Source: Byssochlamys sp. IMV 00236 (taxonomy: Eukaryota; Ascomycota; Eurotiomycetes; Eurotiales; Thermoascaceae). Taken from it: a stretch of DNA of 64,000 nt. Location: NCBI GenBank assembly GCA_001931875.2, contig MSJH02000625.1:186001-250000 (forward strand). The letters run 5' to 3'. The notes under the pieces are model-generated. The model had not been told where the DNA came from, did not search any database, and was given only the letters and a program-made list of their open reading frames with translations. This document shows positions 1-10,748 of this stretch, piece by piece. Position 1 is the stretch's first letter, and each line of letters begins with the position of its first letter. Both the position numbers and the translations under genes were made by a program.

Positions 1-1714
1 CCGGCGGATAGCTTTCTCCCCAGTATCACCAAGGACAGATATCGACAGTGGATCGAACTGATGGCTGCTGGCCGTCAAGTGATGATAAGGTATTACTGGC
101 TTCTATAACAATACGATTGGGTTGTGGTCCAGCGCAACTGACATCCTCTAGGGTATGGGGTGGAGGAATATACGAAGATGATTCATTCTATGACGCATGT
201 GACGAATATGGAATCATGGTGTGGCAGGACTTTATGTTCGGCTGTGGTAACTATCCTACTTGGCCTGCCATGTTAGACTCTATTCGCAAAGAAGCGACAT
301 TCAATGTACGACGACTGCGCCACCATCCAGCAATTGTGATCTTGGCCGGCAATAACGAAGATTATCAAGTGCAGGAACAGGAGGGTCTCAGTTATGACTT
401 CGAGGATAAGAATAGGGACAACTGGTTGAAGAGTGACTTTCCTGCGCGGTATATTTACGAAGAGCTTCTCCCTACTGTTATAAGAGAAGAGTGTCCATGG
501 GTGTTTTACCATCCTGGAAGTCCGTGGGGCGATGGAAAACCTACATCTGACCCGACTGTAGGCGATCTCCATCAGTGGAATGGTAAACTGTCCTCTTCCA
601 GTTGTCAGGGCATTTGACAGTTGTTAACGATTGTATAGTGTGGCATGGGACACAAGAGAAATACCAAATCTTCGGGCAACTGGGGGGGCGGTTCAACAGC
701 GAATTCGGCATGGAAGCGTTCCCACACCTGGAAACCGTCAATTACTTCGCAAAAAACGAGATTGACAAGTTCCCTCAGTCGCACATAATGGATTTTCATA
801 ACAAAGCGGCTGGACACGAACGTAGGATTGCGACCTATGTCGAAGAAAATCTGCGGACGTCTACAGACTTGGAGGTAGCTCTAACTATGATTACCTTGGG
901 AGGACTCCCGACTCTACTAACATTGAATTAGACATATATCCACCTGACTCAAGTAGTCCAAGCAGAAACGATGCTTTATGCCTACCGTGGCTGGCGGCGT
1001 CAATGGGGAGACAATCGTCGCTGCGGTGGTGCTTTGGTTTGGCAGCTGAACGATTGCTGGCCGGCGATTTCGTGGGCAATTGTCGATTACTTTCTACGCC
1101 CGAAGCCAGCATACTATGCAATAGCACGAGCATTGACTCCAGTCGCAGTCGGAGTTGAACGCGAACACCATGATTGGAGTGTCAGTCATGCGAGACCCCC
1201 GAAGACGATTAAATACAACCTTTGGGTTGCTAGCAGTCTACAGACAGAAGTCGTAGCTACCGTCGAACTGAGGTTTATTTCCATCAGCACCGGCTCTGAG
1301 ATCTGTCAATCAAGGACATATCGCGGCATCCATGTCATGCCAAACGGGACGACAGACATCATCCTCGATGGTATCATTGATTGTGTCGCGTATCCCGAAG
1401 CGCATGTGCTCGCTGCGCGGTTATGGATAGGTGATCGCATCGTTTCCCGTGACATTGACTGGCCGCAGCCCTACAAGTACCTTGACTTGACACACCGTGG
1501 GCTAGAGGTAAATGAATCGGTGCGGACAGACGACGAACGCATTATAGTCATCTCAGCAAAGAAACCGGTTAAATGCCTCGTCTTTGAAGAGAGGGACGGT
1601 GTTAGTTTAAGTGACAGCGCATTAGACATTGTTCCAGGCGATGATCAGACTCTGACGATAACAGGACTAAACGCCGGCGATGAGGCATTGAAATGGAAAT
1701 TTCTCGGCCAGTAG
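1..1714 (+). CDS. Beta-mannosidase, GH2 family (3' part; gene begins upstream of window)
   Basis: Exons 1-89 (frame 1), 152-582, 639-874 and 932-1714 join cleanly across GT-AG introns of 62, 56 and 57 bp, giving about 512 C-terminal residues. The family hydrolyses terminal beta-1,4-mannosyl residues by a retaining mechanism. The general acid/base Glu sits in the AGNNE motif (codon 357-359) and the nucleophile Glu in NSEFGMEA (codon 701-703); VWGGGIYEDD and VWQDFMFGCGNYP are also typical. The usual protein is roughly 840 aa, so the N-terminal third is outside the window. I see no sign of secretion, but the N-terminus is not visible; similarity is to the intracellular B-type enzymes of aspergilli as I remember them. 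No frameshift is needed once the introns are removed. Stop TAG at 1712. Confidence 0.93.
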
Positions 1715-2543
1715 TTGTCCTGACTAGGTTCTGCATTCTATCAAGACCTGAGGACCATCTGGATGACGATCCTTCATTTCTACGGAGATGTTGCTTATTT
1801 CTACCGAAATGCAATGCACTCTTCACGGCACCGAATTTTTGAGAAAAAGACCAGGCATCTAACCAACTCTAGAAACACAGTATGTATCGATCGTATGACA
1901 GTCTTGATATACGATGTGGTGGGAACTTCAAGCAGAGGTTTCATCACAGGCACGTCCCTACATACGTCACTTGTAAACTCAATAAGGAATAACTTCTAGA
2001 GGACTTCAGTGAAAGTGGATGTTCGCTGTATCAGTTTTCAGCTCTATGCAATACTATTATTGTAGATCTGATGCCCTCCTGAGACGCCGATAACCAAACC
2101 CTTCGAGACACCGTTAGAGATATATTCTATCTGATATGTCTTTAGGTAGAAGCATATTGTACAGCTTGTAGATCAATAAAGAAACGTGCAGGGGCCAACT
2201 CTCTGCTCCGGGGATGGTCGAGACTTTGCGATATCTTTCCACTCGATTCTCATCCAATAACTGTCATCGCGGATAAAGCGGAAGATCAATAACTAACTAC
2301 AACGTAAAACACCGCACCAGTAGCTTCCAATGGATTATGACGAGACAATGAGTCCATGCAGGTTAGCTCTGATGCCGTTGGCTGAAATATCATGATCCTT
2401 CATCGTCACGTCACCTCGGTGCCAGCAGTGTATTCTAGAAATTCCCATTCGAAACTATATGTACCTGTATAGATCATGAGACATAGATAATAGACCACCA
2501 AGCTTCCCAAATACAAATAAGAGTCAGATCTCGCTCTATTCCA
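1715..2543. other. Intergenic: mannosidase 3' flank and HSP20 promoter
   Basis: No coding frame is convincing here. A short frame at 1763-1999 has neither family resemblance nor splice context. The right end carries a heat-shock-element-like sequence (listed separately). Confidence 0.6.
2433..2445 (+). promoter_or_regulatory. Imperfect heat shock element upstream of HSP20
   Basis: The sequence TTCtaGAAatTCC shows three alternating 5-bp heat-shock-factor units, the third with one mismatch, 99 bp before the first ATG of the small heat-shock gene. The position and the gene type fit HSF control; binding is inferred. Confidence 0.4.
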
Positions 2544-3149
2544 ATGTCTGCACGCTCGACCTCTAGAATTCTGCCTTCTACCAAGGCCCTTCTTCGTCCC
2601 ACAACAAAAGCTACAGACTCCGTGATCCCCAGCCGGCTCTTTGCAACCCCGCGAATTCACGCTTTACGAAACGTTCCTGTCAGAACCATGTCTCTCATTC
2701 CACGCTGGCCTGAGCGAGAATTCAGCTCCCTTTTCCGTCTCCTCGATGACTACACTGACCACGTCGCCTCTCGCAATACACCCACGGGAGTGAGATCGTT
2801 CGCTCCTCGATTTGACGTCCGCGAGACAAAGGAAGCGTACCACCTGGACGGTGAAATGCCCGGAATCTCTCAGAAGGATGTAGACATCGAATTCACCGAC
2901 CCTCACACGCTGGTCATCAAGGGAAAGACGGAGCGCGAGTACAGCTCTCCCAATGCCAGTGAGGGGGACAAGAACGCAGATCACCGATACTGGGTCAGCG
3001 AACGGTCGATTGGCGAATTCCACCGGACGTTCACGTTCCCAACGCGTGTCGACCAGGATCGTGTCAAGGCAAGCCTGAAGGATGGAGTGTTGTCCATTGA
3101 GGTCCCGAAGGCAGCACCGGCAGCGGCGAAGAAGATCACAGTGACCTAA
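2544..3149 (+). CDS. Small heat shock protein, HSP20/alpha-crystallin family
   Basis: Single-exon, 201 codons. The alpha-crystallin domain spans about residues 88-187 and ends in the conserved GVLSIEVPK strand (181-189). It should be an ATP-independent holdase. Two in-frame starts are plausible: ATG 2544 (Met1) and ATG 2688 (Met49, MSLIPRWP), the latter with A at -3 and starting where typical HSP30 proteins start. The 48-residue extension is rich in Arg, Ser, Thr and Ala and nearly free of acidic residues, like a mitochondrial presequence. Either the long form is mitochondrial, or both forms are made, or translation starts at Met49. Upstream lies an HSE-like site. Family call is secure; start is not. 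Confidence 0.9.
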   Translation: MSARSTSRILPSTKALLRPTTKATDSVIPSRLFATPRIHALRNVPVRTMSLIPRWPEREFSSLFRLLDDYTDHVASRNTPTGVRSFAPRFDVRETKEAYHLDGEMPGISQKDVDIEFTDPHTLVIKGKTEREYSSPNASEGDKNADHRYWVSERSIGEFHRTFTFPTRVDQDRVKASLKDGVLSIEVPKAAPAAAKKITVT

Positions 3150-3537
3150 AGTTCCTGCTGCTGAGGGCTGTAGGGGCATATGCATTATGTAGCTGTGTGG
3201 ATACGATGAGGGGCAGCGCCATTTGAAAGTTAGGGATATTTCGAATAGGACTTCTTAATTGTACAAGAGCCCAACCTCCCACACTATTGCAGTCAGATTG
3301 AGACGTAGGACCTCATTGTCATCTACAAATTGGGTATATGTACAATGTATAAAAATGATTTTGAGCCGGGTCCAATAAGCGACAACTCCTCCTAACGACC
3401 CAGCTTGGAAAGTTTGCACAAAAAAAGAAAGGTTAAATATCGATACTCATCATGGACATGAACAGATGGGACCGCCGCCCGCTGCAAATACTACAACTTC
3501 TTGGTAAAACTCCGAACACCGAGATCATGAAGAACCA
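3150..3537. other. Convergent 3' flanks of HSP20 and Zn2Cys6 genes
   Basis: Both neighbours end here. I see no gene; the stretch presumably holds the two 3' UTRs. Confidence 0.6.
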
Positions 3538-6348
3538 TTAGTAATCAATATCAATGTCACTAAGACTGAAGCATGCATTCCCAGGAGAAAGGAGTGGAGA
3601 ACCCAGAAGATCATCTAGCGCCATGTCGTAAGTCAAGTACTGGTCGTATTCTGTAAGCACGGACGGATGCACCATGATATTCTTTGGCGCATGTGATGCT
3701 GAGGCATCAGGAGCGGGTTGATGCCCTGTATGATCATCCATAGACGGTGTAGACAGGACCGTCGGATGTGTTGGAATCTTGTTAGTCTCCACCGTTAGAC
3801 GAGTAGTGGGCAAATCAGCGATGTCGAGAGACAATTTTCTAGCCAGGCGACGGATAATATCATCACAGAGATTCCAAGCACGCTGTGAATCCACACTTCC
3901 CGACGACATGCGATGAAGCCAGCGGACCGCCTTTTTGGCTTGTTCAAATATTGGCAAGACTCCATGAGGGTTATGCTGTGCCCTATAGGCAATCTCGATC
4001 AGCAGCACGGCGGTTGACTGCATCAGATAATGTAACACACACCACCAAGGGGATATGCGATTGAGCCAGATGACATCGGGCTCGTCGGGCAACAGGGCTA
4101 GCATCTGGCAGGCCGAATTGATCCCCAGCGTGGCCGTACTATCCACCGGCCGGCTAGACTCTCGGTCATTGCTAGGCTGTCGGTCAAGCCGACGCAAGCA
4201 AGGACGGCTGATGGTTAAGCGGGTGCTGTAATACCGAAAGGCCAAACTTGCTCGTTGTCTTACAAACCTATCGTCCTTATGAGGCTCCTTGAACCGAAAC
4301 ACTTCTGGCAGTTTCTCGAACCAGGTCTCGATCTGCTCACTTAGCCCCAGGATGGAACCTTCCACTTCAACCCACGGTCGCTGCGCGGCTCCAGGAGAAT
4401 ACAATGTGTCGATGGCATTTCGCATGATCAAGGTTAACTCGATGAAGAAGACAAAATATAGTGATACGTTGGGAGTGATCATCCTTGGGACTCTAGCAGC
4501 AGCCTGCTGGTACGGTCCATGGATAACCACTGCTTCCCTCCATGAATTCCTGGGAGTCGTTGGCGTAGCGGAGAGAGAAGGCTTTGGAGGAGCAGCGAGA
4601 ACATCGTCCAGGCACTGCCTGCGCAGTTGGTGATTTGACAGAACGCCAGCCACATAAGGATCTTGGAAGTCCTCTTCCTCAAATGGAACGGGAAGCGGTG
4701 TTGTACACGACTTCTCCGCGTAGCTGATGGGACGACCCGTCATGATGCAAAGTAAATGCTCCAGCGTGTACAAGGCCCACCAGACACGATATCGAATCTC
4801 CTTGGATGTACTCGATATTACTTTACTTTCGCTTCGCAGGTTGATGCCCATAGCCACCGCCGAACGGACAGCGCCACCGCAGATTCTCCACGATCTTGCA
4901 GAACAGTCGTCAGAATATTATTTTTACACAAAAGAAAACTGCAGGAGAAAAGCACAGTAGCCGCTCACCTGTTGACCTGACCAATTGTCAAGAAGTAAAA
5001 GGACATAAGGCCTTCCACCTGCACTTGCTGCAGATCCGGGTGAGCTAAAAGTGGCGCCTTATTGATACTCAGCTGGCACGCACGCGTGAAATATACGAAG
5101 TGATCACTGTCGGGGCCTCTGAATGTTTCTTCAACGAGGGTCGTATATTTCGCAGCCAGCGCGAATATTAGGTTCAAGATGGCCAGCCACTTGTTCCCCG
5201 GTCTGACAGAAGGCTTGCTGTAGAATAATCGGTATTGGTGCATGAATGTGACTTTGCCCACGATAGGGAACGTGGGATGGACGACGTTGAAGTAAGAGTT
5301 CAACAGCTTGTCGGCTACTGCCTGCGAAGGCAACTGGTATGGGTCGATATCTCCAGCTACCGACAATTCGATGTCGTCCAGGAAATAACTGACGGATGCC
5401 ACCGAGTAGTTTTCGTCGTTAGCACCACTGGGGATCTGTGACGACACAGGGACGGTCGAGTTAGATTCCTCATGGATATCCCTCTTCAACTTCTGCATCC
5501 ACGAAGTATCCGAATATGTCCCTACGAATCCAGTCGCCTGGGCTTTCTTGTTTCGATTGAAGTCCTCGTCTGTATAGTCGACCACCTGAAACGTCTTTGC
5601 TGAATTGTTTCCCATTCTTCCCGTCGCGTCGTTGATCAGAGCTTCGGTGCCTGATGGCGACGCCGTTGCCTCCGTAGACATCATCACTCGATCAGCCGGG
5701 TGATACTGCTGAAGTGGATTAGAGGGGGTTGGAAGGGGCACACGGTGCGTCGAGCGCACGTTGGGCAGAGCCCTCTCGATGAGTCGTGCATCTTGTTCGT
5801 CCACCCGGTATTGAAGCTGCCGCAACAAGGCTTCATAATTGCGGACCTGATTGGAGAGCTGCTCTAACTCCCTGTTTGCAATCCATCATCAGTCCCAGTT
5901 CCTTAAGAATAATACGGAGCAGAACGTACTTGGCCACCCGTTCCCTTTTCCCCTCGCTATAATAGCAAGCTACCCCGTATCCCTGACAGCGTTCGCATGC
6001 TGGTTGTTGTCCGCCGCACTTGACCTTTTGCTCCCGGCACGGCTCACAGGCTCGCGCAACTCGTCTCCGGCCAGAAGGTTTCGACTGAGACGAGGCATCT
6101 TCTGCGTTCATGGCCGACTGCGGCGTCTTCGGGGACGGGAGGTCTGCGCGTTCGGGGATCGACGAGGCACGGCCGGTACGATCCGTTCGCTCCGCAGGCG
6201 TCGTGCTGGAACGATGTCTCTCATCAGGTTGCGGATGTGTCGCAGTGAGCGCCGTATCGTTTGAATCTGCTGAAGAGGCTCTTCCCGCGGGGCCCGGCGA
6301 TGCATATTCAGCATCCAGCCTCAGTCGTCGTCGCTTCCAGTCGCCCAT
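3538..6348 (-). CDS. Zn2Cys6 fungal-specific transcription factor
   Basis: Exons 6348-5930, 5871-4969 and 4894-3538 (introns 58 and 74 bp, donors GTACGT and GTGAGC) give 892 aa. The binuclear zinc cluster is complete: Cys 101, 104, 111, 118, 121, 128 (CX2CX6CX6CX2CX6C), preceded by the basic run GRRRVARACEPC. A coiled-coil linker follows (ELEQLSNQVRNYEALLRQLQ). The middle holds the fungal-specific transcription factor domain, with the GQVNRSWRICGGAVRSAVAM region and the downstream YRVWWALYTLEHLLCIMTGRP motif. It is a nuclear regulator of unknown target. Its neighbours on the same strand are a DUF4267-type protein and a P450, so local control is possible but unproven. I do not recognise a named orthologue. 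Confidence 0.9.
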
Positions 6349-7878
6349 GCTGCCAGCGATGAATCAATTCCCTTATCGCCCACCGACCTGGCTCATCTCG
6401 TGGAAGAGAAAAGACAAGAGATCCAGGATGGCTGCTATGCCTCGATTGACGAGTCCAGACGTCAAAAAGAGGTCAGTGCGCGAGATGGCAGGTTCGTTGC
6501 AAGTATGCGGGGAGTTCCTCTTCTTCGGGTTCTCTAGCAGCAGATCAGATCAAGTTTAGCTGAGCCTCAGAAGATACGGGAGAACTCTCTCACACGCGGT
6601 GGCGTCTCTCTTCCCCACACGGCAGTTTCAGCAATTTTTTTTTTTCTTCCTTCGTTGCCGATCACTAGTCGAGCCACGACCCGAATCCTTTACTTCTGCT
6701 CGATCTACCGTCCAATGGCTCGTGGATAGCCGCTGAAGGCGCTCGGGTAGAAGGGAAGAAGTCCTGGTGCGATGTCGGTATAATATGTGATAATGATAAT
6801 CCAGTCGATCTCCCCCCATAAGCGCAGAAGGGACAAATAATGCTCGTTGGCATGACGGATCGCGAACCATGTAACTATGTAACTACCCAGGTATTATTAT
6901 CATAAAAATTACGCCCAGAGATAACTACCTAGTGGATCTAGAGATCTGCCTGTCATATCCACTACTGACTATGCAAAGACCGCATTTGCCACTCGGAAAT
7001 TTTTGTTCTCGGCCGTGATATAACTGGAACGGCTCAGTAACTAGATCGATAGATCATCTAAGAGTATCACCCGCTCACAGTCAGCTTTTGGGGCCGTAGA
7101 CCTCTGCTAAAGATCACCATGGATCGAACGTGTTAGAGCAGCTTCTGGGACGACTTCTCGGGCGACTCTCATGGAGAACCGCGTCTCTCATCCCGACAGT
7201 CTGGTATGACAGTGTCTTACTAGGACCGTACTTAAACGGTCAAAAGGCTGTTCTCCGATTGGGGCCGCAGGTAGCTTAAGCGTGAGAGGATATACTTCAA
7301 TCTCTTTTTATTGGACCGGAAGAACTGCCCGGTCAGATAGGCTAAGGAGGACTGGATAAGTTCTCCGTCTGATGGTCATTATTAGCGTTCGCTGGTTCTT
7401 TATTCGATCACAGTTTGGGATTGCGATTCGAATCTGGAAGCCAGCTGTGCTCATTCCCCTTGGTCATACCTTACTGGTGCATCAAAAAAGATGCGATATG
7501 AGACCGATGGCCGAGACGAGTGCGGATGAGGTTTCCGCATCTGTGCAGATCAGATTGTGTGGCTAGAATCGAGATGCTAATGTACTTACAACCACACATA
7601 AAGGAGTGAAAGAGTACTTGCAGGGGGAAATGAATATGCCAGAGTCATCAAGATGCTCAAACAGACGCACTCCATTTGAGCCATGGGCATTAGGTCGTTG
7701 CCCATTTAATCGTTTCTGCTTGGCAACAACTATACTCCATTCATCTCTTGACACGCAGAAGGCTATGCTGTGTATAACCCATATAGGTACAGAATAGACA
7801 TTGCAGTATGCACATATTTGCTCTGTTGTTGTACAGGTGCACTCATACCGCCATAGTTGGCAGAGATGCATCTAAATT
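6349..7878. other. Intergenic, no gene seen
   Basis: It holds the promoter of the Zn2Cys6 gene (a T-rich tract near 6636) and the 3' flank of the DUF4267-type gene. Short frames on both strands lack splice sites and family features. A GATTCGAATC-like B box near 7425 has no matching A box, so no tRNA is called. Confidence 0.55.
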
Positions 7879-8431
7879 TTATAGACCCCACTCATTGTAT
7901 GCCACAATCGCATGAATCAAGCCCGAGAGAGCATGAAGTATCCATCGACCATGCCAACCGCCGTAGTCGAGACCTCCATAGGCCCAGACGATGTACGCAT
8001 CCAGCTCCGCTGCAACCTAGACGCAGAAGAAAAATCCGTCAGCAACGACATGGGCGCCTGTTAACGTAGCAGACCTGCGCAGTCACAGATGAAAAAAGGA
8101 TAGAAGACTGTTACGCGATCGCTTTACGTACTGAAGTTGCAAACATTAGCGCCTTTATACCCTCCCTGTTATGTTGAAATCCGAGTATAAAATGGGCGAC
8201 TCCGACCATAACATCTCGCGCCGCAGTGACGTATAGAAACGTCGAAGGAGCGGACTCGACGCCAACACCTGACGGTGAAGGAGTCTTCGTGACCGGAGGA
8301 TAGTATAGGGGAAGGCCAAAGAGATCGTATGCTTTGCGCGGATTAAATAGTGGGATCGTTGATAGTCCTAGAAATGTCGTTCCCAGGAATACTGCCGTCG
8401 GAGGAAGGCCCAAGGGAGTAATTAAAGACAT
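7879..8431 (-). CDS. DUF4267-type small integral membrane protein
   Basis: Exons 8431-8132 and 8016-7879 flank a 115-bp intron with a perfect GTACGT donor, giving 145 aa. The splice restores a continuous DUF4267-like chain: N-terminal hydrophobic helix, the AYDLFGLPLYYP segment, TAARDVMVGVAHFILGFQ, then after the intron VAAELDAYIVWAYGGLDYGG and a last hydrophobic helix. Without splicing the frame stops five codons later, so the downstream match supports the intron. Members are predicted 3-4 TM proteins of unknown function, frequent near metabolic genes in ascomycetes. It lies between the Zn2Cys6 gene and the P450, all on the minus strand. No substrate can be given. Confidence 0.75.
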
Positions 8432-8920
8432 AGTCGAATGTTTGGAGAATTAAATCATCGAACGACCACTTACTGAACAGGATATACCGGTTTTTTTTTT
8501 TTCCCCTTTTTGAATGAAGTATGTTCTTTCTTGCTTCTGAAGTAGCCCGGGGACTTGATATAAAGGATGATGATATACCTATGATCGGATATGTCATGTG
8601 ACGATTGAGATTACATTCATTCGCCACTGTTCAAGACCCAGTAGAATTGCTATTTCGAGTAACAGACATCTCTGTTGCGAAATACTTATAATATAATCTC
8701 GAGCATTACTGGAACTCTTCGTGATCCAACGGTAATGTTGTCTTGGTTCACTTCCCAAGGTAACAAAGCAGTCTTCACCCAATAGCTAGTTGTTCGTCTG
8801 TTCTATGAAAAGATTGAACAAATGTCCTCGTTTCAGCAGTAAATACACGGAACGTACTCCTTGTACAATATACCCAACGTTTACTATTTGACAAGCATTG
8901 CTCTGGGGGATCTTTGAAAC
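8432..8920. other. Intergenic between DUF4267 gene and P450
   Basis: 489 bp with T-rich tracts (near 8490). Likely promoter of the DUF4267-type gene and 3' UTR of the P450. No gene seen. Confidence 0.55.
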
Positions 8921-10748
8921 CTATTGCGAGCGAGATTTAAGGGTGACGCGGATATTCTCATTTCTCACAAACCAGGAATTCGTGACCTTCCATTCATCGC
9001 TGGGAAAGCTTAGACCCATCTAAGAGAATCAGAGTTAGTCATTACAACAGGAAACTTCAGCGCTAAAATAAGGGTGTCTACAAACCTCGAAAGTAGAAAA
9101 TAGAGTGGCGATGAGCTTGTAACTCTCGAGCTGACTGAGCCGTTTCCCTAGACATGCCCTCTTGCCAGCACCAAACGACAGCTCGCAAGATTTCATCTTT
9201 GAACGTCGTGTCTTGAATTCAGCTTCAGTTTCATGAATTTGCTTCACCCATCTTTCTGGGATGAATCTATCGGGTTCTGGACCGAATACAGCCTCGTCAC
9301 GGTTGACAACCCAAGGATTCATGCCGACAATCGTGCCTAGAAGATATCAGTTTGTCAATCCCATTTTATGGGCTTCTCCAAGAAGCCACATGCCCAGTCA
9401 CGTACCTTCGGGAATGTATCTACCGTCAGGGAGAGTCAAGCCACCCTCTGGGACGACACGTTCCAGCATCAGGGCGGCACCAGGATGGATACGCATGGCT
9501 TCGCGCATGACGGCGTCAAGGTATGGGAGCTGTTGTGCCTTCTTCCAGCTGACCGGAGTTTCAAGTGAAGCACATTCCATGCTGAGTTTCTCATGCACAT
9601 TCGGATTCTTTAAGACATAGTAGATAGTGGCACATAAGAGATTTGCCGTGGTGTCGCTTCCAGCAATCAAGTTGTTGAGAAGGTAAGTTATCATCATATT
9701 GTCATCTATGATATCCGAGTATTTACTCCTAACACCCAGTAGCTTTTCGAGGAAGTCTGGCTTTTCGGGAGGACCGTTGGCTTGACGTTTCTGAAGGGCT
9801 GTGGCTCCCAGAACTACAGCCCAGTCCATAGCCGGGGGCCCAAATCGCAAAAAACGATTCTCGGATAGTAAGCGGTGCAGACGAGGAATTTGAGATGTCT
9901 ATGTCAAAATGTGAGTATCAATCTGGGACAATAAAACCACTGGGTACACACTCGGGCAAAATAGTCACTGTCCTGGGCGGATATTTCGAGAAAACCGGTC
10001 ACATCCTTTCCAGCATCGAGAATCCCGAGGTCTTCCCCGAATGTGATCTTGTTCATCAGATCCCAGGAAACTAAAGCCGATGTTCAGTGAACGAATGCTG
10101 GAGACCGCAAACTCCACTTACAGTATAACAGATACTGGTCCATATTGCAGACGTTCAGAGTCTCGGCAAATCGTTCCGTAAGCTTTTTGGTGAAGCACAC
10201 GATCATCTCATCAATGCAATGTTCAAGTTCTAATAGTTTAGTCATAGAGTAGAGGGGCGCGATCGGACGCATATAGAATGAATGCCAATTTTCATCTCTT
10301 GTGGAGAATAGATTGGGTACGCTTCTTCCGTCCACTATAGGTTCCTTGACTCCATACATAGCACTCTATGGTTATATCACGTTAATGGGTCATTTCTAGA
10401 TGGAATGGGTACAGTGATGAACGATGGGTTGAAATTGTGGTAACACCATACCTTTTTCCACAGAGTCTTGGTCGAGAAGACTGTGTTGATCAGATTTGGG
10501 TCCGACAGGCTAATGATATTGGGGCCCATCCTGACAGCAGTTCCATGTTTCCGATGCAGTTTAATGTGCGTATTCTGGCAGTTTCCTCTGACAACGTCCC
10601 GGAATCGCCAGAAATTTGTGTATCTCGCCGCAACAGGCCCTGGAAACACTTTCAACGGAGACAGCAAGTAACTCCACAGCGTAGCAGATAGAGCGAGGGC
10701 CGCCCAGAAGAGGAGTACCAGAACGAGAATACTGACAAATGATTCCAT
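8921..10748 (-). CDS. Cytochrome P450 monooxygenase
   Basis: Six exons (10748-10452, 10365-10122, 10070-9952, 9898-9406, 9336-9086, 9019-8921) join in frame to 500 aa, the normal P450 length. A hydrophobic N-terminal anchor (residues 5-30) is followed by the FPGP hinge. The I-helix oxygen-binding motif AGSDTTA, the K-helix EAMR (ExxR), the PERW motif and the haem loop FGAGKRACLGKR (ligand Cys near residue 445) are all intact, so it should be an active ER-bound enzyme. The sequence resembles the pisatin-demethylase/CYP group; substrate unknown. The neighbouring same-strand regulator and DUF4267-type protein hint at a small accessory pathway, which is inference. A decayed relative lies at 27490-28050. 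Confidence 0.92.

Noticed and set aside
7372..7450. tRNA-like B box (GATTCGAATC)
   Set aside because: No A box at the right spacing and no cloverleaf can be drawn.
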